Shown one piece after another: positions 52,458 to 60,178 of a DNA stretch of 60,178 bases. The first letter of the stretch is position 1; each line of letters starts with the position of its first letter. Under the pieces are notes generated by a model. It was not told where the DNA came from. It did not search any database and saw only the letters and a list, made by a program, of their open reading frames with translations. The position numbers and the translations under genes were made by a program. Source of the DNA: Shewanella kaireitica (GTDB lineage Bacteria > Pseudomonadota > Gammaproteobacteria > Enterobacterales > Shewanellaceae). The stretch spans positions 1-60,178 of the forward strand of contig NZ_JAKIKQ010000024.1 in assembly GCF_023284045.1 (NCBI RefSeq), written 5' to 3'.

Positions 52458-53408
52458 ATGATGAACGTTTTTTGTAAAACTCTACTGACCTCAGCTCTAG
52501 CTACTGCAACTCTTGCTTCCGCTCACGCGGCAGACCCATTAACAGTTTACGGTAAGCTAAATGTGACTGCGCAGTCTAATGATGTGAATGATGAAGCAAC
52601 AACGACGATCCAATCTAATGCTTCTCGTTTTGGTGTTAAAGGCGCTTTTGAATTAAGCAGCTCGCTGGAAGCTTTTTACACGGTTGAGTATGAAGTTGAT
52701 ACTGGCGATGAAGAAAAGGAAAACTTCAAAGCCCGTAACCAGTTTGTTGGCCTAAAAGGCAACTTTGGCGCATTCTCTGTTGGTCGTAACGACACCATGC
52801 TTAAGATTTCTCAGGGTAAAGTTGACCAGTTCAATGACCTTTCTGGTGACTTGAAAAACCTATTTAAAGGCGAAAACCGTATTGAGCAAACTGCAACATA
52901 TGTCACTCCATCATTTAGCGGTTTTAAAATGGGTGTCACTTATGCTGCAGAGGGCGCTAATTCACAGTACGCACAAGACGGGTTCAGTGTTGCAGCTATG
53001 TATGGTGATGCAAAACTTAAGAAATCACCTATTTACGCCGCTGTTGCCTATGATGCAGATGTTAAAGGCTACGAAGTTGTTCGTGCAACTGTACAAGGTA
53101 AAATCGCAGGTCTTAAGTTAGGCGGTATGTACCAGCAGCAAGAAGCTACTTATGACTCAGATGGTAATCCACTTGTTGATCAAGAAAGCAAAACAGGTTA
53201 CCTATTAAGCGCTGCCTACACTATAGATGCAGTCGTGCTAAAAGCTCAGTACCAAGATATGGAAGACAAGGGTGATACTTGGTCAGTAGGCGGTGACTAT
53301 AAGCTAGGTAAGCCAACTAAATTATTCGCGTTCTACACTAATCGTTCATATGAAAAAGTTGAAAATGATGATAAGTACTTTGGTGTTGGTCTAGAACACA
53401 AGTTCTAA
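52458..53408 (+). CDS. Gram-negative porin
   Basis: A 316-residue outer-membrane trimeric porin of the general-porin class. The signal peptide ends SAHAA; the mature protein starts DPLTVYGKLNV and ends EHKF, the typical terminal phenylalanine. Motif GLKGNFGAFSVGRNDT is the porin eyelet region. Its place directly before phoB suggests phosphate-related expression. TGTCA-type half-sites upstream are not in proper Pho-box phase. A second ATG at 52461 is equally possible. Confidence 0.88.
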   Translation: MMNVFCKTLLTSALATATLASAHAADPLTVYGKLNVTAQSNDVNDEATTTIQSNASRFGVKGAFELSSSLEAFYTVEYEVDTGDEEKENFKARNQFVGLKGNFGAFSVGRNDTMLKISQGKVDQFNDLSGDLKNLFKGENRIEQTATYVTPSFSGFKMGVTYAAEGANSQYAQDGFSVAAMYGDAKLKKSPIYAAVAYDADVKGYEVVRATVQGKIAGLKLGGMYQQQEATYDSDGNPLVDQESKTGYLLSAAYTIDAVVLKAQYQDMEDKGDTWSVGGDYKLGKPTKLFAFYTNRSYEKVENDDKYFGVGLEHKF

Positions 53409-53424
53409 ATCACAGTAAGGTTAT

Positions 53425-53452
53425 AAAAAAGGAGGCGAATGCCTCCTTTTTA
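53425..53452 (+). terminator. Intrinsic terminator after the porin gene
   Basis: AAAAAAGGAGGC and GCCTCCTTTTT pair around GAAT. It lies just before the repeat element. Confidence 0.9.
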
Positions 53453-53457
53453 CGTGT

Positions 53458-53723
53458 AATACCAATCAGTATAAAGGTTTGATCGCTCAGCGAGAGTTTA
53501 GCGGCTTTGAAGCAAGGCGATGAATGAAGAGCATAGTTATTCTACGCTCAAGTTCATTAACGCAGTATCAGAGCCGCTAAAACTCGCCAGTAGGAGTGTT
53601 TTGGGCTTGCTACTTCTACGTTGAATAAACTCATAAGGGAATAACCATTATGTCATTTATCCGCCTTGAATTAGCTTGCCAAAAACGCTCTGAGTAGATC
53701 AACTTCTTATACTGATTGGTATA
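53458..53723. mobile_element. MITE-like element with 16-bp terminal inverted repeats
   Basis: A 265-base non-coding block with perfect ends ATACCAATCAGTATAA (53459-53474) and the reverse complement (53707-53722). Internal ATAGTTATTCT (53533-53543) and GGGAATAACCATT (53637-53649) match those of the element at 7531-7861, though most other sequence differs. It fills the gap between the porin terminator and the phoB promoter. No transposase. Confidence 0.82.
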
Positions 53724-53855
53724 AAGTGAGAGCAACTAATTCTGCTTTATGACAATAATTCTGTTTATTATGTCAAAATGGTACTTCGTTTAATATTAAT
53801 GTAATAAAACTGACCAATAATAGACTCGTAGAAATTCACTGACAGAAGATCGATT

Positions 53856-54545
53856 ATGACAGCAAGGATATTGATAGTTGAAGATGAGTTAGCGATCCGC
53901 GAGATGCTAACTTTCGTGTTAGAGCAACATGGTTTTACCACCACCGCGGCTGAAGACTACGACTCAGCGCTTGATATGTTAACCGAGCCTTATCCTGATC
54001 TAGTGCTACTCGATTGGATGTTCCCAGGCGGCAGTGGCATTCAGTTAGCTAAGCGATTACGCCAAGATGAGTTCACACGTCACATCCCAATTATTATGCT
54101 AACCGCTCGCGGCGAAGAGGAAGATAAAGTCAGAGGGCTTGAAGTTGGCGCCGATGATTTTATTACTAAACCGTTTTCTCCAAAAGAATTGGTAGCACGT
54201 ATTAAGGCGGTTATGCGCCGAGCTGCTCCTACCTGCCTTGAAGATCCTATTGATGTTCAAGGCCTGCAGTTAGACCCTGTCAGCCATCGCGTCACTGTTG
54301 GTGAGCAAGTGCTAGATATGGGACCGACTGAGTTTCGTTTATTACACTTCTTTATGACGCACCCTGAGCGCGTGTATAGCCGAGAGCAACTTCTCGACAA
54401 CGTGTGGGGGACGAATGTTTATGTTGAAGATAGAACGGTTGACGTACATATCAGACGCTTACGTAAGGCGGTTACCCTTTCTGGGCATGATCGCCTGATC
54501 CAAACCGTTCGTGGCGCAGGCTATCGTTTCTCGACGAGACTTTAG
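53856..54545 (+). CDS. phoB: Phosphate regulon response regulator PhoB
   Basis: A 229-residue OmpR-family regulator activating phosphate-starvation genes. Receiver residues: acidic DE at 10-11, Asp53 in LLDWMFPGGSG, Thr in MLTARGEE, Lys in ITKPFSPKEL. C-terminal winged helix includes TEFRLLHFFMTHPERVYSRE and VDVHIRRLRK. Length equals E. coli PhoB (229). It is followed by phoR with a 69-base gap. It should act at the Pho box before pstS. Confidence 0.96.
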   Translation: MTARILIVEDELAIREMLTFVLEQHGFTTTAAEDYDSALDMLTEPYPDLVLLDWMFPGGSGIQLAKRLRQDEFTRHIPIIMLTARGEEEDKVRGLEVGADDFITKPFSPKELVARIKAVMRRAAPTCLEDPIDVQGLQLDPVSHRVTVGEQVLDMGPTEFRLLHFFMTHPERVYSREQLLDNVWGTNVYVEDRTVDVHIRRLRKAVTLSGHDRLIQTVRGAGYRFSTRL

Positions 54546-54614
54546 TTAAACATCTCATAGGCACAAGGTGGCTTTTACGCTATCTTGTGCTCAGTTCTTC
54601 CATATGGTCGGTCT

Positions 54615-55937
54615 ATGTTTGATTCATATTCTGGGTATCGTCTAATTTCTCGATTGGTGATCTATCTACTACTTTGTCTGGTGGTAGGCCTACTGATTGG
54701 TGAAGTCTTTTGGATACTTTTACTCGGTTGTATCGGTTTATTGCTGTGGCATTACCGTCAATTATCTCGGTTGAATTTCTGGTTGTGGCATGACCGTCGC
54801 TTAACGCCGCCAAATGGCAGCGGCAGTTGGGAAGGGGTGTTTAACGGTATCTATCGCTTGCAAGGTAAGAATCGTAAGCGTGTGTCCCAATTAGCATTTC
54901 TATTAGGGCGTTTCAGGCAAGGTGCAGAAGCATTACCCGATGCTGCAGTGGTGCTTGATTCAGAGCATAATATTCTCTGGTGTAACAAGTTAGCGCAGCT
55001 GCTTCTAGGTTTCGTTTGGCCGCAAGATAATGGCCAACGTATTGATAACCTAATTCGTCATCCTGATTTCTCAAATTACTTGAAGTTAGCTGAGTATCAA
55101 GAGCCGCTGGAGCTCGCCGCGCCATTATCTGAAGGACGTTTGCTTGAGATCCGCATTATGGGCTACGGCTCAGGTCAGTTGCTGCTAATTGCACGGGACA
55201 TTACCCGTGTGCGTCAGTTAGAGGGGATGCGCAAAGAGTTTGTTGCCAATGTATCCCATGAACTAAAGACCCCGTTAACTGTACTTCAAGGATACTTGGA
55301 GATGATGCAGTCGATGGAGGAGCCCGGTTCGCCTAATGTGAGAGCGCTTGATCAAATGCAGCAGCAAACCTCGCGAATGCGCTCTATGGTTGAGCAGTTG
55401 TTGGCGTTATCAAGAATCGAGGACTCGGGTGATGTGGATCTTGAAGTCAAAGTGAATATGTCGCAGATGATGGATATATTACGTGATGAAGCACTGGCGC
55501 TCGCTCAAAAGCAGTATGATGTGACTTTGTACTGCGAGCCAGGGCTAGATATGTACGGTAATGAAATTCAGCTTAGAAGTGCTTGCACAAACCTTATCTC
55601 TAACGCGATTAGGTATACTGAACCGGGTGGCAGCATCGATATTAGCTGGCGTAAAATTGCCTCCGGTGGCGAGTTTAGTGTCAGTGATAGTGGTGAAGGT
55701 ATAGCGCCGCAACATATTAGCCGTTTAACAGAGCGTTTCTATCGCGTTGATAGTGCTCGTTCTAGACAAAGTGGTGGCACTGGTCTTGGGCTTGCAATTA
55801 CTAAACATGCGCTCAATCATCACCAAAGCGAGCTCATGGTATCGAGCCAGTTAGGTAAAGGCAGTACATTTAGCTTTGTTATTCCGCCTAATTTAATTGA
55901 ATATTCACAGCCAGAGACGGAAAAAGTTACTGAGTGA
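54615..55937 (+). CDS. phoR: Phosphate regulon sensor kinase PhoR
   Basis: A 440-residue membrane histidine kinase that controls PhoB. Two membrane segments lie at about 10-45, then a PAS domain (about 95-200), HisKA with NVSHELKTPLTVLQGYLEMM (phosphoacceptor His), and ATPase with NAIRYTEPGG and GGTGLGLAITKHALNHH. The ATG at 54615 gives the same start as E. coli PhoR; a TTG at 54585 is in frame. A terminator follows before pstS. Confidence 0.95.
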   Translation: MFDSYSGYRLISRLVIYLLLCLVVGLLIGEVFWILLLGCIGLLLWHYRQLSRLNFWLWHDRRLTPPNGSGSWEGVFNGIYRLQGKNRKRVSQLAFLLGRFRQGAEALPDAAVVLDSEHNILWCNKLAQLLLGFVWPQDNGQRIDNLIRHPDFSNYLKLAEYQEPLELAAPLSEGRLLEIRIMGYGSGQLLLIARDITRVRQLEGMRKEFVANVSHELKTPLTVLQGYLEMMQSMEEPGSPNVRALDQMQQQTSRMRSMVEQLLALSRIEDSGDVDLEVKVNMSQMMDILRDEALALAQKQYDVTLYCEPGLDMYGNEIQLRSACTNLISNAIRYTEPGGSIDISWRKIASGGEFSVSDSGEGIAPQHISRLTERFYRVDSARSRQSGGTGLGLAITKHALNHHQSELMVSSQLGKGSTFSFVIPPNLIEYSQPETEKVTE

Positions 55938-55964
55938 TATTTTGGCTGAAAAATAGATGACATA

Positions 55965-55990
55965 AAAACAGGCGCTTAGCCTGTTTTTTC
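55965..55990 (+). terminator. Intrinsic terminator after phoR
   Basis: AAAACAGGC and GCCTGTTTT pair around GCTTA, then T. pstS thus has a separate promoter. Confidence 0.85.
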
Positions 55991-56025
55991 ATTTAAGCGA
56001 CATAAATTTTTCAAATAAAGCCGCT

Positions 56026-56065
56026 CTGTCATCGAAGTGTCACTTTGTAGTAATAGACTTGTCAT
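56026..56065 (+). promoter_or_regulatory. Tandem Pho box before pstS
   Basis: CTGTCATCGAAGTGTCAC at 56026-56043 fits the 7-4-7 Pho box. Two more units follow in 11-base phase, a weak TAGTAAT at 56048 and TTGTCAT at 56059, giving a four-unit array. AATACT about eight bases beyond is a possible -10. PhoB binding is well supported by pattern and by adjacent phoBR. Confidence 0.85.
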
Positions 56066-56126
56066 CATAGAAGTTAATACTGACAGCGTTTTAAGAAACC
56101 AAGATATTTAAACACTGGAGCAAAGA

Positions 56127-57098
56127 ATGAAATTGAAACAACTTGTTGGCGCAGTAAGCTTAACTGCAGCAACTGTATTTTCTGCAGCATCAATGGCAGC
56201 AATCGATCAGTCTTTACCAACTTATGAAAAAACAAGTGGTGTGTCTGGTAACTTATCTTCTGTTGGTTCAGACACTCTGGCTAACATGATGACACTTTGG
56301 GCTGAAGATTTTAAACAACTGTACCCTAATGTAAATATTCAAATTCAAGCCGCTGGTTCATCTACAGCGCCACCAGCGTTGACTGAAGGTACTTCACAGT
56401 TTGGCCCAATGAGCCGCAAGATGAAGCCAAATGAAGTTGAAGCTTTTGAGAAACATTACGGTTACCAGCCAACCGCTATCCGTGTTGCGATTGATGCGTT
56501 AGCGGTATTCGTGCACAAAGATAACCCTATCAAAGGCATGAGCATGGAGCAGATCGACGGTATCTTCTCTTCTACAAATAAGTGTGGCGGCGAAAATATT
56601 AAACGTTGGGGCGATGTTGGCCTAACGGGTAGCTGGACTGGCCGTGATGTGCAGTTATATGGACGTAACTCAGTATCTGGTACTTACGGTTACTTCAAAA
56701 AGAAAGCACTTTGTAAAGGTGATTTCAAAGCTAACGTCAATGAACAGCCTGGTTCTGCTTCAGTAGTACAGTCAGTATCTCAGTCACTTAACGCGATTGG
56801 TTACTCAGGTATTGGTTACAAAACTGCGGGTGTTAAAGCGGTTGCGGTATCTAAGAAAGGCACTAACTACATCGCGGCATCTGCTGAAAATGCGGCAAGT
56901 GGTAAGTACCCACTTTCACGTTACCTATATGTTTATGTGAACAAGCATCCGAATAAAGACCTTGCACCAATGGACCGTGAGTTCATCCGTTACGTTCTGT
57001 CTCAGCAAGGACAGCAAATTGTAGAGAAAGACGGTTATGTCGCGCTTCCTCGCAGTGTGATTGCAAAAGATTTAGCTAAAGCCGGTATCCGTCTTTAA
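56127..57098 (+). CDS. pstS: PstS-family phosphate-binding protein
   Basis: A 323-residue periplasmic receptor for phosphate. Signal peptide ends SMAAI; the binding motifs AAGSSTAPPAL, GPMSRKM and YGRNSVSGTYGYFKKKALC are of the PstS/PBP_like family. The sequence is of the short PstS class common in Shewanella and Vibrio rather than E. coli PstS. GGAG lies before the ATG. It is followed at once by a strong terminator and no transporter genes, so a permease must lie elsewhere or this protein has a solitary sensing or scavenging role. Confidence 0.88.
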   Translation: MKLKQLVGAVSLTAATVFSAASMAAIDQSLPTYEKTSGVSGNLSSVGSDTLANMMTLWAEDFKQLYPNVNIQIQAAGSSTAPPALTEGTSQFGPMSRKMKPNEVEAFEKHYGYQPTAIRVAIDALAVFVHKDNPIKGMSMEQIDGIFSSTNKCGGENIKRWGDVGLTGSWTGRDVQLYGRNSVSGTYGYFKKKALCKGDFKANVNEQPGSASVVQSVSQSLNAIGYSGIGYKTAGVKAVAVSKKGTNYIAASAENAASGKYPLSRYLYVYVNKHPNKDLAPMDREFIRYVLSQQGQQIVEKDGYVALPRSVIAKDLAKAGIRL

Positions 57099-57114
57099 GT
57101 TCAAATCTATTTAG

Positions 57115-57142
57115 AAAAAGGCCTCGATTGAGGCCTTTTTTG
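57115..57142. terminator. Terminator between pstS and the M9-type protease gene
   Basis: AAAAAGGCCTC and GAGGCCTTTTTT pair around GATT; the flanks suit both directions. Confidence 0.9.
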
Positions 57143-57150
57143 ATTCTGCT

Positions 57151-58032
57151 TTACGACTCGTTTGTTTTGGCAAGCTCAGTTAACCAAGTTTGAAACTCTG
57201 CATCCATTGAGGTTCCCCATTGGCTCACTAATGCTTGGTACCTTGGGAAATCTCCTTTTCGAGTAAAGATAAGCATCTCATCGACTTTATCTTTATGTTG
57301 TTCAAGCATGAACCTAACGGCCAAATAACCCCAGCGGTAGACTCTATCGCCGCCACCATTTTGCTCATAGCTGGTATTAAACAACTCGCTCAACTGCAGA
57401 TTACTATCGCCTATAACTTTTAGTGCGTTTGGATTATTGTCAGCAAGAGAGATGTACTCGGCGATGCCTTCGCTCCACCACACTAAGTGAGGATACAAAG
57501 GCGTAGGTTGGGGGCAGAACTCTGGTGCGCTATGTGAGTCATGTAATGAGGCACAAAAATCACCATAAAGATTAAAGCGACCATCAAGATAATGCACATA
57601 CTCATGGGCTAGATTCCACACTTGGCCCTTTTTCTCGTAAGCAACAAACTCGGCTTGGTTGTCTTCTTCCCATGGAAGCCCTTCTAGATACATGCCGCCA
57701 TTGTCACTGGGCACGTTAAAGTGAGCCGTCACATTCGCTTTATAATCTTCACGCGAGTGATAGACGTTTGCCCGCATACTGTGATTGTTGTCATGGGCTA
57801 CAGGTTTATTCAATGTGCCGAATAGTTTGTGGAATTTAGCTTCCTGCTTTTGCAGTAACTGACAAGCTGATTCAATCTGTTGTGATGTCAACGCTTGAGA
57901 GCGGATAATAATCGTATCGCTGCAGGCATGAGTCTGGCTGAGAACCTTTTCTAATGGTTGCGCAGCGGTATATGGCGCCATAATCAGCAGGGGGCTCATG
58001 ATTAGCGTCAGGATATAGTGTTTATTTTTCAT
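57151..58032 (-). CDS. Collagenase-like M9 metalloprotease, compact form
   Basis: A 293-residue exported protein with a signal peptide (ends TAAQ). The zinc motif HEYVHYLDGRF with a downstream glutamate in WWSEGIAEYIS is that of M9 microbial collagenases such as Vibrio ColA. Vibrio enzymes are several hundred residues larger with activator and PKD/PPC domains; here only the catalytic subdomain is present. Three or four cysteines could form disulfides. It is monocistronic and convergent with pstS. Collagen as substrate is unlikely from size; general periplasmic or secreted peptidase is possible. Confidence 0.8.
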   Translation of the reverse strand: MKNKHYILTLIMSPLLIMAPYTAAQPLEKVLSQTHACSDTIIIRSQALTSQQIESACQLLQKQEAKFHKLFGTLNKPVAHDNNHSMRANVYHSREDYKANVTAHFNVPSDNGGMYLEGLPWEEDNQAEFVAYEKKGQVWNLAHEYVHYLDGRFNLYGDFCASLHDSHSAPEFCPQPTPLYPHLVWWSEGIAEYISLADNNPNALKVIGDSNLQLSELFNTSYEQNGGGDRVYRWGYLAVRFMLEQHKDKVDEMLIFTRKGDFPRYQALVSQWGTSMDAEFQTWLTELAKTNES

Positions 58033-58171
58033 GGAGGGTTTCTCTACATTTTATATTTGCATACAATATTCGCAAGTGTTCCACTTAAAACTATTCAAGT
58101 CAATTTCACTCTAGATTAAGATGTTGGCTAAAATACCCCTAAAAAGTTCAGTGACTAAAAAAGGATATGCC

Positions 58172-59962
58172 GTGTTAGAGCAATGGGATAACAGCCGTGA
58201 CTACCATTCATTCGCCAATACAGAGCAAGTGTGTGTTAAACATTTATCATTGATGTTAGATGTGGACTTTGCTGCAAAACAGTTAACCGGGCAGGTGGAG
58301 CTAAATCTTACTTACTTAGATGAAAATACCCGTGAGTTAATGTTAGATTTACGTGATATCACGATTTTTAATGTCACTACCACAGACGATCAAGTCCTAG
58401 AGTTCGCGATTGATAAAGAAGATGAGATATTAGGTCAACGCTTATGTATCAAGTTAGACTCTACCGTTAGCAGCGTAAAAATACACTATGCAACTTCGCC
58501 TGAAGCGCAAGGCTTGCAGTGGTTAACACCGGCACAAACCAGTGGCAAAAAGCTGCCATTTCTGTTCAGTCAATCTCAGCCCATCAATGCGCGTAGCTGG
58601 ATCCCGCTGCAAGATACCCCAAAAGCGAGAATAACTTTTGATGCCGTGATTAATGCACCTAAAGGGATGCGAGCGGTGATGAGCGCCATGAATGATGCCA
58701 CTGCAGCACTTGATGGCCGCTTTAGCTTCACTATGGAAAAAGCCATGCCAACGCACTTGCTAGCAATCGCTGTCGGTGATTTAAGCTTTGGTCGTTTAGG
58801 CGCACGAACGGGAGTCTACGCTGAACCTGAAGTGGTTGAATCTGCTGTTGCCGAGTTTGAAGATACAGAAAGTATGGTTGAAGTGGCTGAATCTCTATTG
58901 GGCCCTTACCCTTGGGGTCGCTATGACATGATTGTATTGCCACCCAGTTTCCCCTTTGGTGGAATGGAAAACCCAAGGTTGGCCTTTATGACACCCACGC
59001 TAATCGCTGGAGATAAGAGTTTAGTTTCTACGGTTGCCCATGAATTAGCACATTCTTGGACCGGTAACCTTGTCAGTAACGCGACTTGGCGCGATTTATG
59101 GTTAAACGAAGGCTTCACGACTTACTTTACTAACCGCATTGTCGAAAAGGTGTTCGGTAAAGAGTTGGCCGAACTTGAAGTGGTGCTGGAATATGGCCGT
59201 TTAAAGGAAGCTATCGAGTCAACTGAATTACAAGCTCAAACTTTACCTGCCAACATGCAAACTCAAGATCCGAATGAAGCCTTTAATCGCTTCACCTATG
59301 ATAAGGCGTCGATGTTTGTTCATGATCTTGAAAAGCGCTTAGGGCGTGTTGCTTTTGATAAGTTTCTCTATGAGTATGTACAAGCTTTCGCTTTTGAAGC
59401 GATAACAACAGAGACTTTTGTTGAGTATGCTAAAAAGACATTGCTCGTAGAGCATCGTGAGTTGATTAGCGAAGCTGAGCTTATGGGCTGGATCTATGGT
59501 GAAGGGATGCCCCAGTGGTTTATCGCGCCGACTTCAAATAGCTTGGATAAGGTAACAGAAGCCCTGTTAGCGCTTGAAGCTGGGAAGGCCGTTGCAGAGC
59601 TGAATACTACTGGCTGGTTGGTGCATCATTGGCAGTACTTCTTGACCAACCTACCTGAGGTCGTGAGTCATGACCAGCTTAAAGCACTTGACGCTGCATT
59701 TTCATTTACAGTATCCACCAATGCCGAAATAGCATGTGACTGGTATAAAGTGGCTGTTCGTAATGGTTACAGTGATGTATTACCTGCCGTGAGTGATTAT
59801 TTAGTAAAAATAGGCCGAGGTAAATTTGTAAGGCCGCTTTATGCTGAACTACTCAAAGCTGGTTTTAATAGTGAGATCAAAAAAATCTATGCCTTGGCGC
59901 GAGAGGGGTATCACCCATCGATAGTGGTGATGTTAGACGCTCAACTTAGTGCTGTACTTTAA
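58172..59962 (+). CDS. M1-family aminopeptidase (leukotriene-A4-hydrolase-like)
   Basis: A 596-residue zinc aminopeptidase, cytoplasmic or exported without an obvious signal peptide. GGMENP substrate motif, zinc motif HELAHSW with Glu in LWLNEGFTTYF, and a C-terminal helical repeat domain match LTA4H-like M1 enzymes. I prefer the GTG at 58172 because AAGGA lies six bases before it; an ATG at 58121 in frame would add MLAKIPLKSSVTKKGYA without a ribosome site. The arginine-dipeptide peptidase role known for relatives is possible. Confidence 0.87.
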   Translation: MLEQWDNSRDYHSFANTEQVCVKHLSLMLDVDFAAKQLTGQVELNLTYLDENTRELMLDLRDITIFNVTTTDDQVLEFAIDKEDEILGQRLCIKLDSTVSSVKIHYATSPEAQGLQWLTPAQTSGKKLPFLFSQSQPINARSWIPLQDTPKARITFDAVINAPKGMRAVMSAMNDATAALDGRFSFTMEKAMPTHLLAIAVGDLSFGRLGARTGVYAEPEVVESAVAEFEDTESMVEVAESLLGPYPWGRYDMIVLPPSFPFGGMENPRLAFMTPTLIAGDKSLVSTVAHELAHSWTGNLVSNATWRDLWLNEGFTTYFTNRIVEKVFGKELAELEVVLEYGRLKEAIESTELQAQTLPANMQTQDPNEAFNRFTYDKASMFVHDLEKRLGRVAFDKFLYEYVQAFAFEAITTETFVEYAKKTLLVEHRELISEAELMGWIYGEGMPQWFIAPTSNSLDKVTEALLALEAGKAVAELNTTGWLVHHWQYFLTNLPEVVSHDQLKALDAAFSFTVSTNAEIACDWYKVAVRNGYSDVLPAVSDYLVKIGRGKFVRPLYAELLKAGFNSEIKKIYALAREGYHPSIVVMLDAQLSAVL

Positions 59963-59966
59963 TAGG

Positions 59967-60000
59967 CAAAAAAAATGGCAACCTAAATAGGTTGCCATAA
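59967..60000 (-). terminator. Leftward terminator at the right edge
   Basis: On the minus strand ATGGCAACC and GGTTGCCAT pair around TATTTA and run into T8. It must terminate a leftward transcript from beyond about 60015, or the aminopeptidase transcript less efficiently. Confidence 0.75.
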
Positions 60001-60178
60001 ACATAAGTTTTCAAGAGTTAACACGGTTAGTGCGCTAGCGTAACGGTTAACTCCAATGGCAAACCTAAACAGGAGTGCCTAAGGGAATGATGATGAACAA
60101 TGAAACTATCAACTCTAAGTGATGAGCAAAGAGTAAAAGCGTTAAGCCAATTAATAAAATTCACTTAACCAGAATCGG
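60001..60178. other. Right-edge sequence with an inverted repeat, no clear gene
   Basis: GAGTTAAC (60015-60022) and GTTAACTC (60046-60053) form an inverted repeat with inner pairing. A 22-codon frame from about 60099 (MKLSTLSDEQRVKALSQLIK) and a minus-strand frame ending at 60151 (last residues RFWLSEFY) are too short to judge here. Confidence 0.35.

Noticed and set aside
1..60178. CRISPR arrays, tRNA, rRNA, prophage or integrase genes
   Set aside because: No regularly spaced repeats, no cloverleaf sequence and no phage-type proteins were seen anywhere in the window.

Overview
The window is ordinary chromosomal DNA of a marine gammaproteobacterium, almost certainly Shewanella. Protein sequences and gene order (GGDEF/EAL gene - pnp - nlpI - prfC; nupC - tsx-like - deoCABD; ytjB/serB; rdgC - porin - phoBR - pstS) fit that genus. 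A thiosulfate-type two-component system beside a PhsABC/PsrABC reductase points to the S. halifaxensis/S. pealeana group. The species assignment is inference from memory of gene families. I saw no rRNA, tRNA, CRISPR array or transposase gene.

Layout. 0-7.5 kb: a dual GGDEF/EAL protein, then polynucleotide phosphorylase, NlpI and release factor 3, with two copies of a short transposase-less inverted-repeat element on either side. 7.9-16.3 kb: a TatD-family hydrolase and a complete nucleoside uptake and catabolism module (NupC, Tsx-like channel, DeoC, DeoA, DeoB, DeoD) with a CytR-like operator before deoC. 16.3-19.3 kb: YtjB/SerB and an alpha/beta hydrolase. 19.3-26.1 kb: a respiratory island with a divergent ThsR-like regulator and ThsS-like sensor kinase, followed by a molybdoenzyme, an iron-sulfur subunit and an NrfD-type membrane subunit. 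The phsA upstream region carries two identical palindromic sites 95 bp apart. 26.1-31.1 kb: a large double-PilZ protein, RadA, a small PilZ protein and a YgjV-like membrane protein.

31.2-38.9 kb is the least understood part. It holds two paralogous BamA-like outer-membrane barrels without POTRA domains, two paralogous small lipoproteins, a glycine-zipper protein, an RhlE-type helicase, two very small genes (59 and 68 residues) and a LysR regulator divergent from a small outer-membrane protein. Several intergenic regions here share a conserved motif, which suggests a common regulator of an envelope system.

39.6-51.2 kb: a purine permease with a long, highly structured 5' leader, an OlsF-like bifunctional acyltransferase, an LpxH-like phosphoesterase, a YjiH-family membrane protein, an Aer-like chemoreceptor, a DUF998-type protein, and ubiV-ubiU divergent from ubiT (oxygen-independent ubiquinone synthesis). 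51.2-60.2 kb: RdgC, a porin, PhoB-PhoR, a PstS protein behind a tandem Pho box, an M9 collagenase-like protease and an M1 aminopeptidase.

Together the genes describe a facultative anaerobe that respires sulfur oxyanions, makes quinone without oxygen, scavenges nucleosides and phosphate, and uses cyclic di-GMP signalling. The best candidates for undescribed biology are the permease leader RNA, the shared motif of the envelope cluster, and the paired operator before phsA.
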